Below, in pieces: positions 49,827-59,226 of a stretch of DNA of 64,000 nt. Under the pieces are notes generated by a model that did not search any database, was not told the DNA's origin, and was given only the letters and a program-made list of their open reading frames with translations. Made by a program: the position numbers and the translations under genes. How positions within the stretch are numbered: the first letter of the stretch is position 1; the number at the start of each line of letters is the position of its first letter. Origin of the DNA: Planctobacterium sp047947135 (lineage in GTDB: Bacteria; Pseudomonadota; Gammaproteobacteria; Enterobacterales; Alteromonadaceae). The stretch lies in NCBI GenBank assembly GCA_047947135.1, contig CP170457.1:4402001-4466000 (forward strand), given 5' to 3'.

Positions 49827-51425
49827 ATGGAAGTCGATAAAGTTCTCCGAGAGATCGTCAATGTAGGTATTGAACTCTCGGCACAAAAAGACACCACCAA
49901 ATTGCTTGAGATGATCCTGCAGGCAGCAAAACGCTTGTCTAATGCTGATGGCGGCACAATCTACGGTGTTACAGACGACAATAAACTGCGCTTTGATACC
50001 TTGTTTAACGACAGCTTGCAGTTTTACATGGGCGGCTCCTCTGGTAAACCTATCCCATTTGATCCCATTCCAATTTACAAAGATGACGGCAACGTCAATG
50101 AAAGTGCTCTGGTGGCCATTGCCGCAGGAAAAAGGCAGGTTATCAATATCGAAGATGCCTATGCAGTGACAGAGTATGACTTGTCGGGCCCCCGTAGAGT
50201 TGATGAACAAACGGGGTATCACACTAAATCAGTGTTAACGATCCCGATGAATAATCATGAAGGTGACGTCAATGGTGTGTTGCAACTAATTAACGCCCAA
50301 AACAGTCATGACGAAGTCATTTCCTTTGATGAAGAAACCGAGAAATCCATCAGAGCACTGGCGTCTCTTGCGGCAGTAGCACTGACCAACAGACAACTGA
50401 TTGACAGTATGGAGCTGTTATTCCAGTCATTCACGCGATTGATAGCAAAAGCCATCGATGAAAAGTCTCCCTATACGGGTGGACATTGTCGCCGCGTACC
50501 TGAATTAACGATGATGATTGCAGATGCTGTATGCCGTCATCAGGATGGGCCATTGGCCCAGTTCTCCATGTCCGATGAAGACAAGAACGAATTAAGTATT
50601 GCCGGCTGGTTGCATGATTGTGGCAAAATCGCCACGCCAGAATATGTCATGGATAAGTCCAAGAAACTGGAGTCCGTGTTCGATCGCATTGAGCTGGTAA
50701 AAACGCGCTTTGAGTTGGCCAAAAGAGATGTAGAAATATCCTTCCTGAAAAAAATGGCCGCTAGCAGCAATGAACAGGAAAAGCGGCTGCTTGAACAGCA
50801 AATGCAAGAAGCTATTCAGGCGATTACCGATGATTACCTGTTTATTGAGAAAGCCAATACGGGCGGTGAATTTATGACACCGGAAGATCAACAACGTGTC
50901 GTCGATATCAGTCAGGCACATAATGTGGTGCTAAACGGTGCATCTCACCCGTTATTGACGGATGAAGAGGCCTATAACCTGCAAATTGCCAGAGGTACCC
51001 TGAACAAAGAAGAGCGGCAGATTATCAATCGCCATATGGATATCACCATTTCGATGTTGGAGTCTCTGCCTTTCCCCAAACATTTACAGCGCGTTCCTGA
51101 GTATGCCGGAGGACACCACGAGAAAATGGACGGAACCGGATACCCGAAAGGTTTAACTAAAGAGCAAATGTCGATACCGGCCAGAATGATGGCCATCGCC
51201 GATATATTTGAAGCATTAACGGCTTCAGACCGCCCCTATAAACCGGCAAAAAAAGTCAGCGAATGTTTAAAAATAATGGGGTTTATGTGCAAAGACCAGC
51301 ATATAGATCCAGAATTATTTGATATCTTCATAAAACAAAAAGTCTATGAACAGTACGCCAAAGCTTATCTCTCGGAGGACCAGTTTGACGAGATTATTCT
51401 CGAGAAAATCCCTGGTTATGGTTGA
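49827..51425 (+). CDS. GAF and HD-GYP domain protein, probable c-di-GMP phosphodiesterase
   Basis: 532 residues from the ATG at 49827, which has GAGGAG seven bases upstream; an in-frame GTG at 49812 is less likely. N-terminal GAF domain (~10-190), then an HD-GYP domain (~200-510) with His263-Asp264 in WLHDCGKIATPEY, HHEKMDGTGYPKGL (GYP at 438-440) and IADIFEALTASDRPY. An insertion of ~100 residues with a coiled coil (NEQEKRLLEQQMQEAIQ) sits between the HD and GYP parts. No membrane helix. HD-GYP proteins hydrolyse c-di-GMP or cGAMP. It starts 11 bp after the cyclase stop, linking cAMP and c-di-GMP in one operon. Confidence 0.92.
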   Translation: MEVDKVLREIVNVGIELSAQKDTTKLLEMILQAAKRLSNADGGTIYGVTDDNKLRFDTLFNDSLQFYMGGSSGKPIPFDPIPIYKDDGNVNESALVAIAAGKRQVINIEDAYAVTEYDLSGPRRVDEQTGYHTKSVLTIPMNNHEGDVNGVLQLINAQNSHDEVISFDEETEKSIRALASLAAVALTNRQLIDSMELLFQSFTRLIAKAIDEKSPYTGGHCRRVPELTMMIADAVCRHQDGPLAQFSMSDEDKNELSIAGWLHDCGKIATPEYVMDKSKKLESVFDRIELVKTRFELAKRDVEISFLKKMAASSNEQEKRLLEQQMQEAIQAITDDYLFIEKANTGGEFMTPEDQQRVVDISQAHNVVLNGASHPLLTDEEAYNLQIARGTLNKEERQIINRHMDITISMLESLPFPKHLQRVPEYAGGHHEKMDGTGYPKGLTKEQMSIPARMMAIADIFEALTASDRPYKPAKKVSECLKIMGFMCKDQHIDPELFDIFIKQKVYEQYAKAYLSEDQFDEIILEKIPGYG

Positions 51426-51452
51426 CACATTTTTTCCAACCCATAGCCATCG

Positions 51453-52583
51453 ATGATTGAACGTCACCAATACGCTCTCATGTTGTCAGGCGGCGGTGCC
51501 AGAGCTGCTTATCAAGTAGGCGTGATGAAAGCACTAACACACTGTTTGCCGCGCAATCACCAAATCCCCTTTCCAATTTTATGCGGGACCTCAGCTGGCG
51601 CAATCAACGCCGCGGCCATGGCCTGTTATGCCTCCTGCTACCATCTAGGGGTCAGGAAACTGGAGTGGGTCTGGAAAAACTTTAAAACCCAACAGGTTTA
51701 CGATTGTTCTTTTTCCTCAACATTTCGCTACATTCTGGGCAACTACTTTTCCTCCTACCGGTCAGCGATATCATCACGCCACGCCAGCAGTCTGTTAAAC
51801 AATCAACCATTACGCCAACTTATTAAAAAAACGCTGGATTTCAGTAGACTGGACCGTAACATTCTCAATGGCTACTTAAGGTCATTGAGCATTACAGCAT
51901 CAAGCTATACTCGCCGTGACTGTGTCAGTTACTTTCAAGGTGTGGATGGACTGGAAGAGTGGAATCGACACCGAAGACGAGGCATGGCTACAACACTTGA
52001 AGTCGAGCACCTCATGGCCTCTTCAGCGATACCACTAGTTTTTCCAACTGTACGAATTGGTGATGAGTACCTGGGTGATGGTGCCATACATCAATTTTCA
52101 CCATTGAGTACCCCAATTCATCTCGGGGCCAGGAAAATACTGGTGATAGGCGTAGATAAGGAAGTAAACGACAGTGCTTTTCGTATTGATAAACAAACAC
52201 CCAACAGCGCCACTATTGCCGGCCACCTTCTGGATACCGTGTTTGCCGATACTCTGGATGCGGATTTGGAAAGGTTACTGCGCGTCAATCAGACGTTATC
52301 AATATTTACTCGAAAACAACAACAACAAACGACACTCAAACAAATAGACTGTATGGTTATTTCACCATCACAGAGTATTAAAGAGCTGGCACAAAAACAC
52401 TATTCTTTGTTGCCTTCAGGCGTCAAGGCATTGTTTAGGATGATGGGTGTATCTGCTAATTCCGATTCCAGTTTATTGAGCTACCTCTTGTTCGAGGGGC
52501 CGTTCTGTCAGGAGTTAATTCATCTAGGTTACAAAGACGGTCAGGAGCGCATCGGCGAACTGCAAGAGTTTCTGTCGATTTAG
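51453..52583 (+). CDS. Patatin-like phospholipase
   Basis: 376 residues. The oxyanion motif GGGARAAYQ (13-21), nucleophile Ser47 in GTSAGAINA and the catalytic Asp in GDGAIHQFSP are all present, so the Ser-Asp dyad is complete. No signal peptide, suggesting a cytoplasmic or injected lipase. It begins 27 bp after the HD-GYP gene and ends the tight operon. A membrane-lipid role in the surface system is possible. The 196 bp that follow hold no clear gene, although the frame of the kinase stays protein-like upstream of its first usable start. Confidence 0.9.
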   Translation: MIERHQYALMLSGGGARAAYQVGVMKALTHCLPRNHQIPFPILCGTSAGAINAAAMACYASCYHLGVRKLEWVWKNFKTQQVYDCSFSSTFRYILGNYFSSYRSAISSRHASSLLNNQPLRQLIKKTLDFSRLDRNILNGYLRSLSITASSYTRRDCVSYFQGVDGLEEWNRHRRRGMATTLEVEHLMASSAIPLVFPTVRIGDEYLGDGAIHQFSPLSTPIHLGARKILVIGVDKEVNDSAFRIDKQTPNSATIAGHLLDTVFADTLDADLERLLRVNQTLSIFTRKQQQQTTLKQIDCMVISPSQSIKELAQKHYSLLPSGVKALFRMMGVSANSDSSLLSYLLFEGPFCQELIHLGYKDGQERIGELQEFLSI

Positions 52584-54099
52584 CCTGTTAAATTATCAAT
52601 TTTGGATAGATTGGTATAGTTTTAAAGTAATGACTATCCATTAGCCTGATAACTTCCTGGCACCAGACTATGTATTTACCAATGCGATACCCGAAATATC
52701 TGAACAACGCATCACAGAACACCTTAAGAGCGCGTCCAATGGTGCTATCAACGTCGTTTCTATTGTCAGCTTTGACCTAGTGATTGCTACCATACGCACG
52801 TTTCTGGATCGACACCAAGCCAACGAACTCGCTCGGCTATGTTATAAACCCCGTGTTGTGGGTTACGTTTTGATGGCAACGATTCTGTTGTCAGTTTTCT
52901 ATCAATCACTGTCTCTCACAATTATAACTTTATTTTTTTTGCAGTGTGTTTTGTGGCCGCAGATCGCCTTATTGCACGCTAAGTTAACTCCCTGGAAACG
53001 CCCGGCTGAATACCTGAATCAGGCATTTGATGCCTTATTTTACGGCATGTGGTGTGCATTTACCGGGTTTCAGTTGTGGATTGTGTTTACCTTGCTGCTA
53101 GTCAGTTCTATCAACAGTCTAATGGTGGGTGGCTTCAAAAACTACTTTCTCAGTATCAGTGTTTTTACAATCAGTTGCATCGTTAGCGGTGCCTGGTTTG
53201 GCTATGACTTCACCCTGCACTCATCGCTAGAAACCACGATTGTCGCGGGAACCTGTATTTATTTCTATTGTGTAAATGTGGGTTATTTCAATCGCATTTA
53301 TGTCAGTAAAGTCAACCAGAAACGTAATGAATTCAAAGCCCAGAAAAAAGAGCTGGAAATAATCAATAAGCATATCTTCGCGATGAATGACCTCGCGGCA
53401 AAAATAAACAGTACATTAGACATAGATGATGTTCTGCAAGCGACATTTGCGGCCATGCAGCGAGTATTAAACTTCAATCAATTATGGTTAATAACACCAG
53501 AAAACCAGAAATTAAGGATCGCCGCGGCCTATGGTGACAATATCGATACCGCCAGAATGGCGCAAATGACTCAAATAACCATCCCTATCGACCATGACAC
53601 CAGCATTGCTGCAAATGCTTTCCTTGAAAATAAAAAAATAATTTTTCCCTCACTTGACGAAAAGCAGGTTCAGCTGTCTTCCAGCACAGACCAGCAGCTA
53701 CATCAATTGAACCCGATGAAAGCAGTTTATGTGCAACCTTTGCAGGTACAAAATCAATGCATTGGCGTGTTGCTTTTAACAAACACTAAAGAACCTTTTC
53801 AACTTGAGCAACAATCGGATGAATTGATGACAAGATATGTTCAGCAGTTTGCCACAGCGGTAAACAATATTATTTCGTTTGAAAGTCTGAACAGGGCAAA
53901 AGAGCAGGCGGAACAGGCAACGTTGGCAAAAAGTGCCTTTCTGGCCAACATGAGTCACGAAATCAGAACGCCAATGAATGGCATTATGGGGATTTTGCAA
54001 CTGCTTAAGCAGTCTTCACAAGATACAAAAGCCACAGAGATGATCGCCAAAGCAACATTTTCGGCGACATCTTTGTTAACCATTATCAACGACATACTA

Positions 54100-54976
54100 G
54101 AGCGTGTTGATCTTTGCTGTACATGTTCTAATCAACCCACATTGGTAACCACATGAGTGAGAAAGCTAGTGCGACTACACTGTGGTAGTTTCTGGCTAAC
54201 TTGTCATATCGAGTGGCTATAGCTCGATATTTCTTTATTTTCAAAAAGGCATTCTCAACCAAGTGACGATATCGGTACATAGCCCAATCAATATCATCGT
54301 TGCCTGTTTTGCTGTTTCCTTTTCTTGGTATTACTTGCTTAGCATTACGACTGCTCACAAGCTCACGTAGAGCTTGACTGTCATAGCCTTTGTCAGCAAC
54401 CACCACTTCAGCTTCTGGTGATGATTCGACCAAAGATTGACCGTGTCTGACATCATGAGCCTGTCCTCCTGACAGCTCGAAATATACAGGTAAACCTCCA
54501 CTATCAACCGCTAAATGTATCTTGGTTGATTTACCTCCGCGACTTTTCCCGATAGCTTGCTCTGCCTGGTCACCGATGTTAGCTCCATCCTGATGAGCTT
54601 TAACAATACTGCCATCAATGAATAGCCACTGAGGGTCATTGAGACGTGATAAAAACTGGAAAATATCAGTCATGACGCCTTTCTTTGACCATAAATTGAA
54701 GCGCCTGAAGACAGCACTCCAATCTCCAAACTCCCTTGGTAAGTCTCGCCACGGGATACCCGTCCGCATTCGGTACAAAATACCTTCAAGTGTCATTCGG
54801 TGTTCAGGTTTATTATAAATTCGGCCTGTTAAATACATAATTCTGGATAGCAGTTTCCAGCTATCATCTGTTAGCATGAGTCTCGGCATTTGGGGACGTT
54901 AAATTGTTTTTTGGCGAAATCATTATAACCGACCCATTTGCTGATTACTTTTCATACCACAAAGATCAACACGCTC
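54100..54976 (-). mobile_element. IS5-family insertion sequence (877 bp)
   Basis: Both ends carry the perfect 17-bp inverted repeat GAGCGTGTTGATCTTTG (54100-54116, and its complement at 54960-54976). The flanks show TA duplicated (54098-54099 and 54977-54978); equivalently CTAG on each side if the ends are counted one base inward. One intact transposase gene lies inside. It inserted in the kinase gene between the HisKA and ATPase domains. Perfect ends, an intact transposase and a clean target duplication suggest a recent event. Confidence 0.95.
54128..54889 (-). CDS. IS5-family DDE transposase
   Basis: 253 residues, single open frame. N-terminal region with IYNKPEHRMTLEGILYRMRTGIPWRDLP, then a DDE catalytic core: Asp92 in LFIDGSIVKAHQ, Asp166 in VVADKGYDS and Glu212 in RHLVENAFLKIK. 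The RGGKSTKIHLAVD motif is typical of the IS5/IS427 group. Antisense to the interrupted kinase. No frameshift, so the element is probably active. Confidence 0.94.
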   Translation of the reverse strand: MPRLMLTDDSWKLLSRIMYLTGRIYNKPEHRMTLEGILYRMRTGIPWRDLPREFGDWSAVFRRFNLWSKKGVMTDIFQFLSRLNDPQWLFIDGSIVKAHQDGANIGDQAEQAIGKSRGGKSTKIHLAVDSGGLPVYFELSGGQAHDVRHGQSLVESSPEAEVVVADKGYDSQALRELVSSRNAKQVIPRKGNSKTGNDDIDWAMYRYRHLVENAFLKIKKYRAIATRYDKLARNYHSVVALAFSLMWLPMWVD

Positions 54977-55938
54977 TAGATTATTCCAAAATTGAGGCCA
55001 ATCAAATCACGCTGGAAAAGCATCCATTTGCGATGGCTGATGTTCTGAATTCGGTGTTATCTGATCTACACCACATTGCCCAAGAGAAAGGCATTAGCCT
55101 GCAACAAGAGATTGGAAAAGGATTTATTGATGGCTGGCTAGGGGATATTGTGCGAGTCAAACAAATACTGCTCAATCTTACCTCAAACGCAGTAAAGTTT
55201 ACTCAGCAAGGCAGTGTCACCATCAAAGTCAATAAGGTTCCGCAAAGTAATGGGAATACGCTGCGTATAGATGTCATTGATACCGGCATTGGTATGAGTC
55301 GCGAGGAACAACGACGGGTTTTTGATAGATTCGCTCAGGCTGATACCTCGACAACGCGAAAATTTGGTGGCACCGGACTGGGCCTATCCATATCACAAAG
55401 TCTGATTAACCTGATGAACGGCAAAATGGCAATTAGCAGCGAGCCTGGTAAAGGAACAAGAGTAGTAGTTACGCTCCCATTACAACAAGCTGAATTAAGC
55501 AGCGAGTCTTCTCAGCAGGTAAGCAGTGGTCCGCCCATGCTGTCAGGCAAAAATATTCTTATCGCCGAGGACAATGAGATCAATCAATTTATCATTGAGT
55601 CGATGTTGCAACCAACAGAAGCGACACTTGATTTCGCCAATAATGGCAAGTTAGCCATTGATGCTTTCAAGCGCAAACCTTATGATATTGTGCTGATGGA
55701 TATTCAAATGCCGGAAATGGATGGACTCGAAGCCTATTCCATCATTAAAGAGCTCAATCAGACAGCACCTGTTATCGCATTAACCGCTAATGTCATGGCT
55801 GATGATGTGCAAAAATATAGTCAGGCTGGATTTACCGGTCATATTGGCAAACCGATAGATGCCAATGAACTGTATACCCTTCTGCACGAGCTGCTCAAAG
55901 CCGACATTATTTGAGTCGGAATTGCTTTAGTTCGATGG

Positions 55939-56217
55939 CTATGACAACCCCACCCTTCGATGACGCCACTTGATAAACCAGATAACGCCTGCCAGCACTA
56001 ATGTCACACTATTAGCGAGTGTCATTGGCCAGTTATTCAACGCCAAACCATACACTAACCACAGAAACACCCCCGTACAAAAAATACTGTACATAGCTAA
56101 CGAAATTGCGGACGTGTCACCTGTACGAATCGTTTTGACCGCCTGAGGTAAAAACGATATTGTCGTCAGGCTGGCGGCCATATATCCAATAAATTCCACC
56201 CAAAATCCGTTTGGCAT
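55939..56217 (-). CDS. SemiSWEET-like sugar transporter (PQ-loop family)
   Basis: 92 residues with three membrane helices. The PQ motif is in LTTISFLPQAVKTIRTGDTSAIS, with YGLALNNWPMTLANSVTLVLA in the third-helix region. It corresponds to half of a eukaryotic SWEET; bacterial SemiSWEETs work as dimers moving sugars by facilitated diffusion. It starts 2 bp downstream of the antiporter gene's stop on the same strand, so it is probably co-transcribed with it. Substrate unknown. Confidence 0.88.
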   Translation of the reverse strand: MPNGFWVEFIGYMAASLTTISFLPQAVKTIRTGDTSAISLAMYSIFCTGVFLWLVYGLALNNWPMTLANSVTLVLAGVIWFIKWRHRRVGLS

Positions 56218-56219
56218 GT

Positions 56220-58184
56220 CTAATGTCCCTCCAATAATAGTCTTTCTGCTCTTTCTACTCTGCGAGGTTTGCCGGAAATAACCAACACATCATTGGCTTG
56301 TAATGGTGCATGGTGATCTGGGTTGGCCACTTCGTTATTGTTCCTGCGCAATCCTTTTACATTAATACGCATTTTAGGGATCTGTAACTCTTCCAGACTT
56401 TTCCCAATGGCATAAGCATCGGGTGTCAGTACCACGGCATGCATAAACTCCAGTTTATCCTGGCTGCCATAATTGATTTCGGTGGTTTCACCGGGGAAGA
56501 AACCATGCATGTGGCGATAATGCTCTTTGCGCTCGGTACGGACTCGTTTCAATATTCTGGACATCGGCACACCACACAAGTGCAATACCTGTGACACCAA
56601 CATCAAGCTGCCTTCCAGTATTTCTGGCACGACCTGATTGGCCCCCGCCATATACAGCTCTTCCAGATGGTAATCTTTGCGGGTTCTTACCACTAACGGT
56701 AAATCCGGGTGCAGCGCCACTACCGCTTCAATCACATTCATGGCTTTGGTGTGCTCATCAAAGGTCAGTATTGCCAATTTTGCACGTTCAATGCCTACGG
56801 CCCGCAGGATATCCTTATTGCGAGCGTCGCCAAAATAAATATGCTCCCCAGCGGATTGTGATTCTTTAACACGCACCGGATCGGCATCTACCGCAACATA
56901 TCGAATCGCTTCCATCTTCAACAGCCTGCTGACAGACTGCCCTACCCGACCAAAACCAATAATTATGACATGATCATGTAGTTCTTCATTGGGAAGTTCC
57001 GGATTAGTCGGATTATCAGGTTTACCACGCACAATCTTTTTAGCGATTTGATGGCTCTTGGTGATCAGCATCGGCGTAATAGCCATACTTAATATACCGA
57101 TACTCATCAGGATAGAGGCTTCTTCATTGCTCAGCACGCCTTCGTTAGTTGCCAAAGCAGCGATAACAAAGCTGAACTCCCCCATTTGACATAACTTCAC
57201 CCCTGATGCCCAGGCATCCTGACTTGGAGCACGAAAAACCCAGGCCACCAATCGAATAAGCAGTATCTTAAGGGTGATCAGTGCCACTAATCCGATTAAT
57301 ATCCAATGCAGGTTCAGGGCAAACAAACTGATATCCAGCCGCATGCCGATAGTAATAAAAAACAGTCCCATCAGAATGTCGCGAAAAGGTCTGATATCAG
57401 CTTCCAATTGATGTCGATATTGGCTCTCGCCCAGCATCATGCCGGCTAAAAAGGCCCCCAGCGCCATAGATAAACCAAATGAATGGGTTAAACCTGCCGC
57501 CAGTAGAGCCACCAGAATCGTCGTCAAAACGAACAGTTCATCTGTTCTGGTACGAGCTACTTCGCTGAATATTTTTGGCAGAACCCATTTACCGACCGAC
57601 AAGAGGATAATGAAGACCAATGTCCCTTTAAAAACAGCCATCGAAATTGCTGCCGCCATGCTTTGTTCACCATCACCAGCCAGTAATGGAATAACAATCA
57701 GTAAAGGCACGACTGCAAGATCCTGAAAGAGCAGAATACTGACGGCCATTTGCGCCCTACCAGTATTTAGAATCCCCATTTCTGTGGATTGCTTTATCAC
57801 TATCGCTGTAGAAGATAAGGCGGCCATACCACCGATAACGAAGGCCGGAATTGCCGCCATGCCCAGTAACATCGCTAACCCCATAAATATTGCAGTGGTC
57901 ACGATCATTTGCCCGAGGCCGACGCCAAATACTAAATGGCGCATGGCCAGCATTTTTGGTAAGGAAAACTCTAACCCAAGGGAAAATAGCAAAAATACAA
58001 TGCCCAACTCGGCAAAGAAGTGCATATTTTCAGAGTCATGATAAAGGTTTAATATTTCTGGCCCAGCAAGCAAACCACAGACCAAATAAGCAAGAATTGG
58101 CGGGAGATTGATGCGTTTAAACACCCACACCAAAATCACAGCGACAAACATCAACAATAATATTCCTGCGAAACCACCTTCCAT
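56220..58184 (-). CDS. CPA2-type monovalent cation:proton antiporter with TrkA domains
   Basis: 654 residues. About twelve membrane helices form the Na+/H+ exchanger domain (~1-375), with the ALSSTAIVIK and LLFQDLAVVPLL motifs of KefB/YbaL-type proteins. A TrkA-N nucleotide-binding domain (~400-520, HVIIIGFGRVGQSVSRLL) and a TrkA-C domain (~560-650) follow. It exports K+ or Na+ in exchange for protons, gated by NAD(H) or a related ligand. It is more like YbaL than KefB/C, because no KefF/G partner lies nearby. Divergent from the GGDEF gene across 124 bp. Confidence 0.92.
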   Translation of the reverse strand: MEGGFAGILLLMFVAVILVWVFKRINLPPILAYLVCGLLAGPEILNLYHDSENMHFFAELGIVFLLFSLGLEFSLPKMLAMRHLVFGVGLGQMIVTTAIFMGLAMLLGMAAIPAFVIGGMAALSSTAIVIKQSTEMGILNTGRAQMAVSILLFQDLAVVPLLIVIPLLAGDGEQSMAAAISMAVFKGTLVFIILLSVGKWVLPKIFSEVARTRTDELFVLTTILVALLAAGLTHSFGLSMALGAFLAGMMLGESQYRHQLEADIRPFRDILMGLFFITIGMRLDISLFALNLHWILIGLVALITLKILLIRLVAWVFRAPSQDAWASGVKLCQMGEFSFVIAALATNEGVLSNEEASILMSIGILSMAITPMLITKSHQIAKKIVRGKPDNPTNPELPNEELHDHVIIIGFGRVGQSVSRLLKMEAIRYVAVDADPVRVKESQSAGEHIYFGDARNKDILRAVGIERAKLAILTFDEHTKAMNVIEAVVALHPDLPLVVRTRKDYHLEELYMAGANQVVPEILEGSLMLVSQVLHLCGVPMSRILKRVRTERKEHYRHMHGFFPGETTEINYGSQDKLEFMHAVVLTPDAYAIGKSLEELQIPKMRINVKGLRRNNNEVANPDHHAPLQANDVLVISGKPRRVERAERLLLEGH

Positions 58185-58308
58185 CTTATTCTCTGCGCTC
58201 CTCGTTATCGTTTTTTAGCTATGGCACAGCTATTGCTTCGTTTTTCAATAATGACTTAATAATTGCATTGACTCGGCAAAATGCCAAAAAATTGGCAGGA
58301 GATTCACC

Positions 58309-59199
58309 TTGGAAAACATCGTCAGTTATTACGATAACACAATCAAAGACAGCGTCTTAAAATTTAATGAGCATCAACCCTTGTTATCAGACAAAGATAA
58401 ACATGATTTTGTTATCCGTATGTCCGCAACACTGGATATTCAGCACATTGCAGATATGTTATTTCAGGAACTATCCACAAGACTGTCTTTAACGGGATTG
58501 ACGATTCAGGATGAAGCAGAAGAATGGCCAATCGGTAAGACTGCCGACAAGTATCAAAAAACCTTAACTATCAGTCACAGCGCTTCCAGTGTTTCCCGAA
58601 TTCAATATCGGTTTAGCCGTACCCTTTCACTGCGTGAATGGCAATTGCTTCGCGACTATCATCAATGTGTCAAACATCCGGTTAAAAACGCTATAGCATT
58701 TTTTACCGTACAGAAGCTGGCAACCAAGGATAAACTAACCGGACTGGGTAATCGTCTTAGTTTTGACGAGTCTGTAAATAAACTGGTGAGCCAGTGTCAG
58801 CGCAGTCAAGAATCACTTTCTATGCTTTTGATCGACTTGGATAAGTTTAAACCGGTAAACGATGTGTTTGGTCACAGTGAAGGCGATCGGGTTTTAATAG
58901 AAGTGGCAAAAGCGATTGCATCGTCGTTGCGAGCAGCTGATCATGCTTTTAGATTTGGTGGCGATGAGTTTTGCTGCATCGCAATGAATGCCAGCCTGGA
59001 AGATAATCAGCTAATCGTTAAGCGTATTAATCAGCAAATTGAGGCCAATCCATTATTGCAAAAACATGGCGTTTCCTGCAGTTTTGGCATCGCCACTTTG
59101 AACAAAGACGAAACTCAACTGGATTTGTTTAATCGTGCTGACAAGGCCCTTTATCAGGCCAAAGATGCCGGACGAGATTGCGCTATTATTGCGGCATAA
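58309..59199 (+). CDS. GGDEF-domain diguanylate cyclase
   Basis: 296 residues from a TTG start, supported by CAGGAG eight bases upstream. The C-terminal ~165 residues are a GGDEF domain with the intact active-site motif RFGGDEFCCI, and an inhibitory RxxD site (RAAD) exactly five residues before it. Active synthesis of c-di-GMP with product inhibition is expected. The N-terminal ~130 residues have no recognised domain and no membrane helix. Cytoplasmic. Located only 2.4 kb from the interrupted kinase, it may feed the same c-di-GMP pool as the HD-GYP protein. Confidence 0.92.
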   Translation: MENIVSYYDNTIKDSVLKFNEHQPLLSDKDKHDFVIRMSATLDIQHIADMLFQELSTRLSLTGLTIQDEAEEWPIGKTADKYQKTLTISHSASSVSRIQYRFSRTLSLREWQLLRDYHQCVKHPVKNAIAFFTVQKLATKDKLTGLGNRLSFDESVNKLVSQCQRSQESLSMLLIDLDKFKPVNDVFGHSEGDRVLIEVAKAIASSLRAADHAFRFGGDEFCCIAMNASLEDNQLIVKRINQQIEANPLLQKHGVSCSFGIATLNKDETQLDLFNRADKALYQAKDAGRDCAIIAA

Positions 59200-59226
59200 T
59201 TTGTCTCGAATGAGCATGTGATGGAT

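Larger units (their letters stand above)
52780..55914 (+). pseudogene. Hybrid sensor histidine kinase (MASE2-GAF-HisKA-HATPase-REC), split by an IS element
   Basis: The left part (52780-54099) encodes a MASE2-type membrane region (VLWPQIALLHAKLTPWKRPAEYLNQAFDALFYGMW, ~residues 55-95), a GAF domain (~200-365) and HisKA with His393 in SHEIRTPMNGIMG. The right part (54979-55914) resumes at DYSKIEANQITLEKHPF with the ATPase (NLTSNAVKF, DTGIGM, GGTGLGLSI) and a receiver domain with phospho-Asp in VLMDIQMPEMDGLEA. Joining codon 440 (CTA) directly to GAT at 54979 restores a ~751-residue kinase. The left fragment now ends at 54156 inside the IS; the right could start at a TTG at 54904. The GTG at 52780 is the first usable start but has no good ribosome site. 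Probably inactive as it stands. Confidence 0.9.

Noticed and set aside
52584..52779. Protein-like stretch upstream of the kinase GTG start
   Set aside because: In frame and free of stops back to a TAG near 52640, but contains no ATG, GTG or TTG, so it cannot be assigned as coding without a longer ancestral start.
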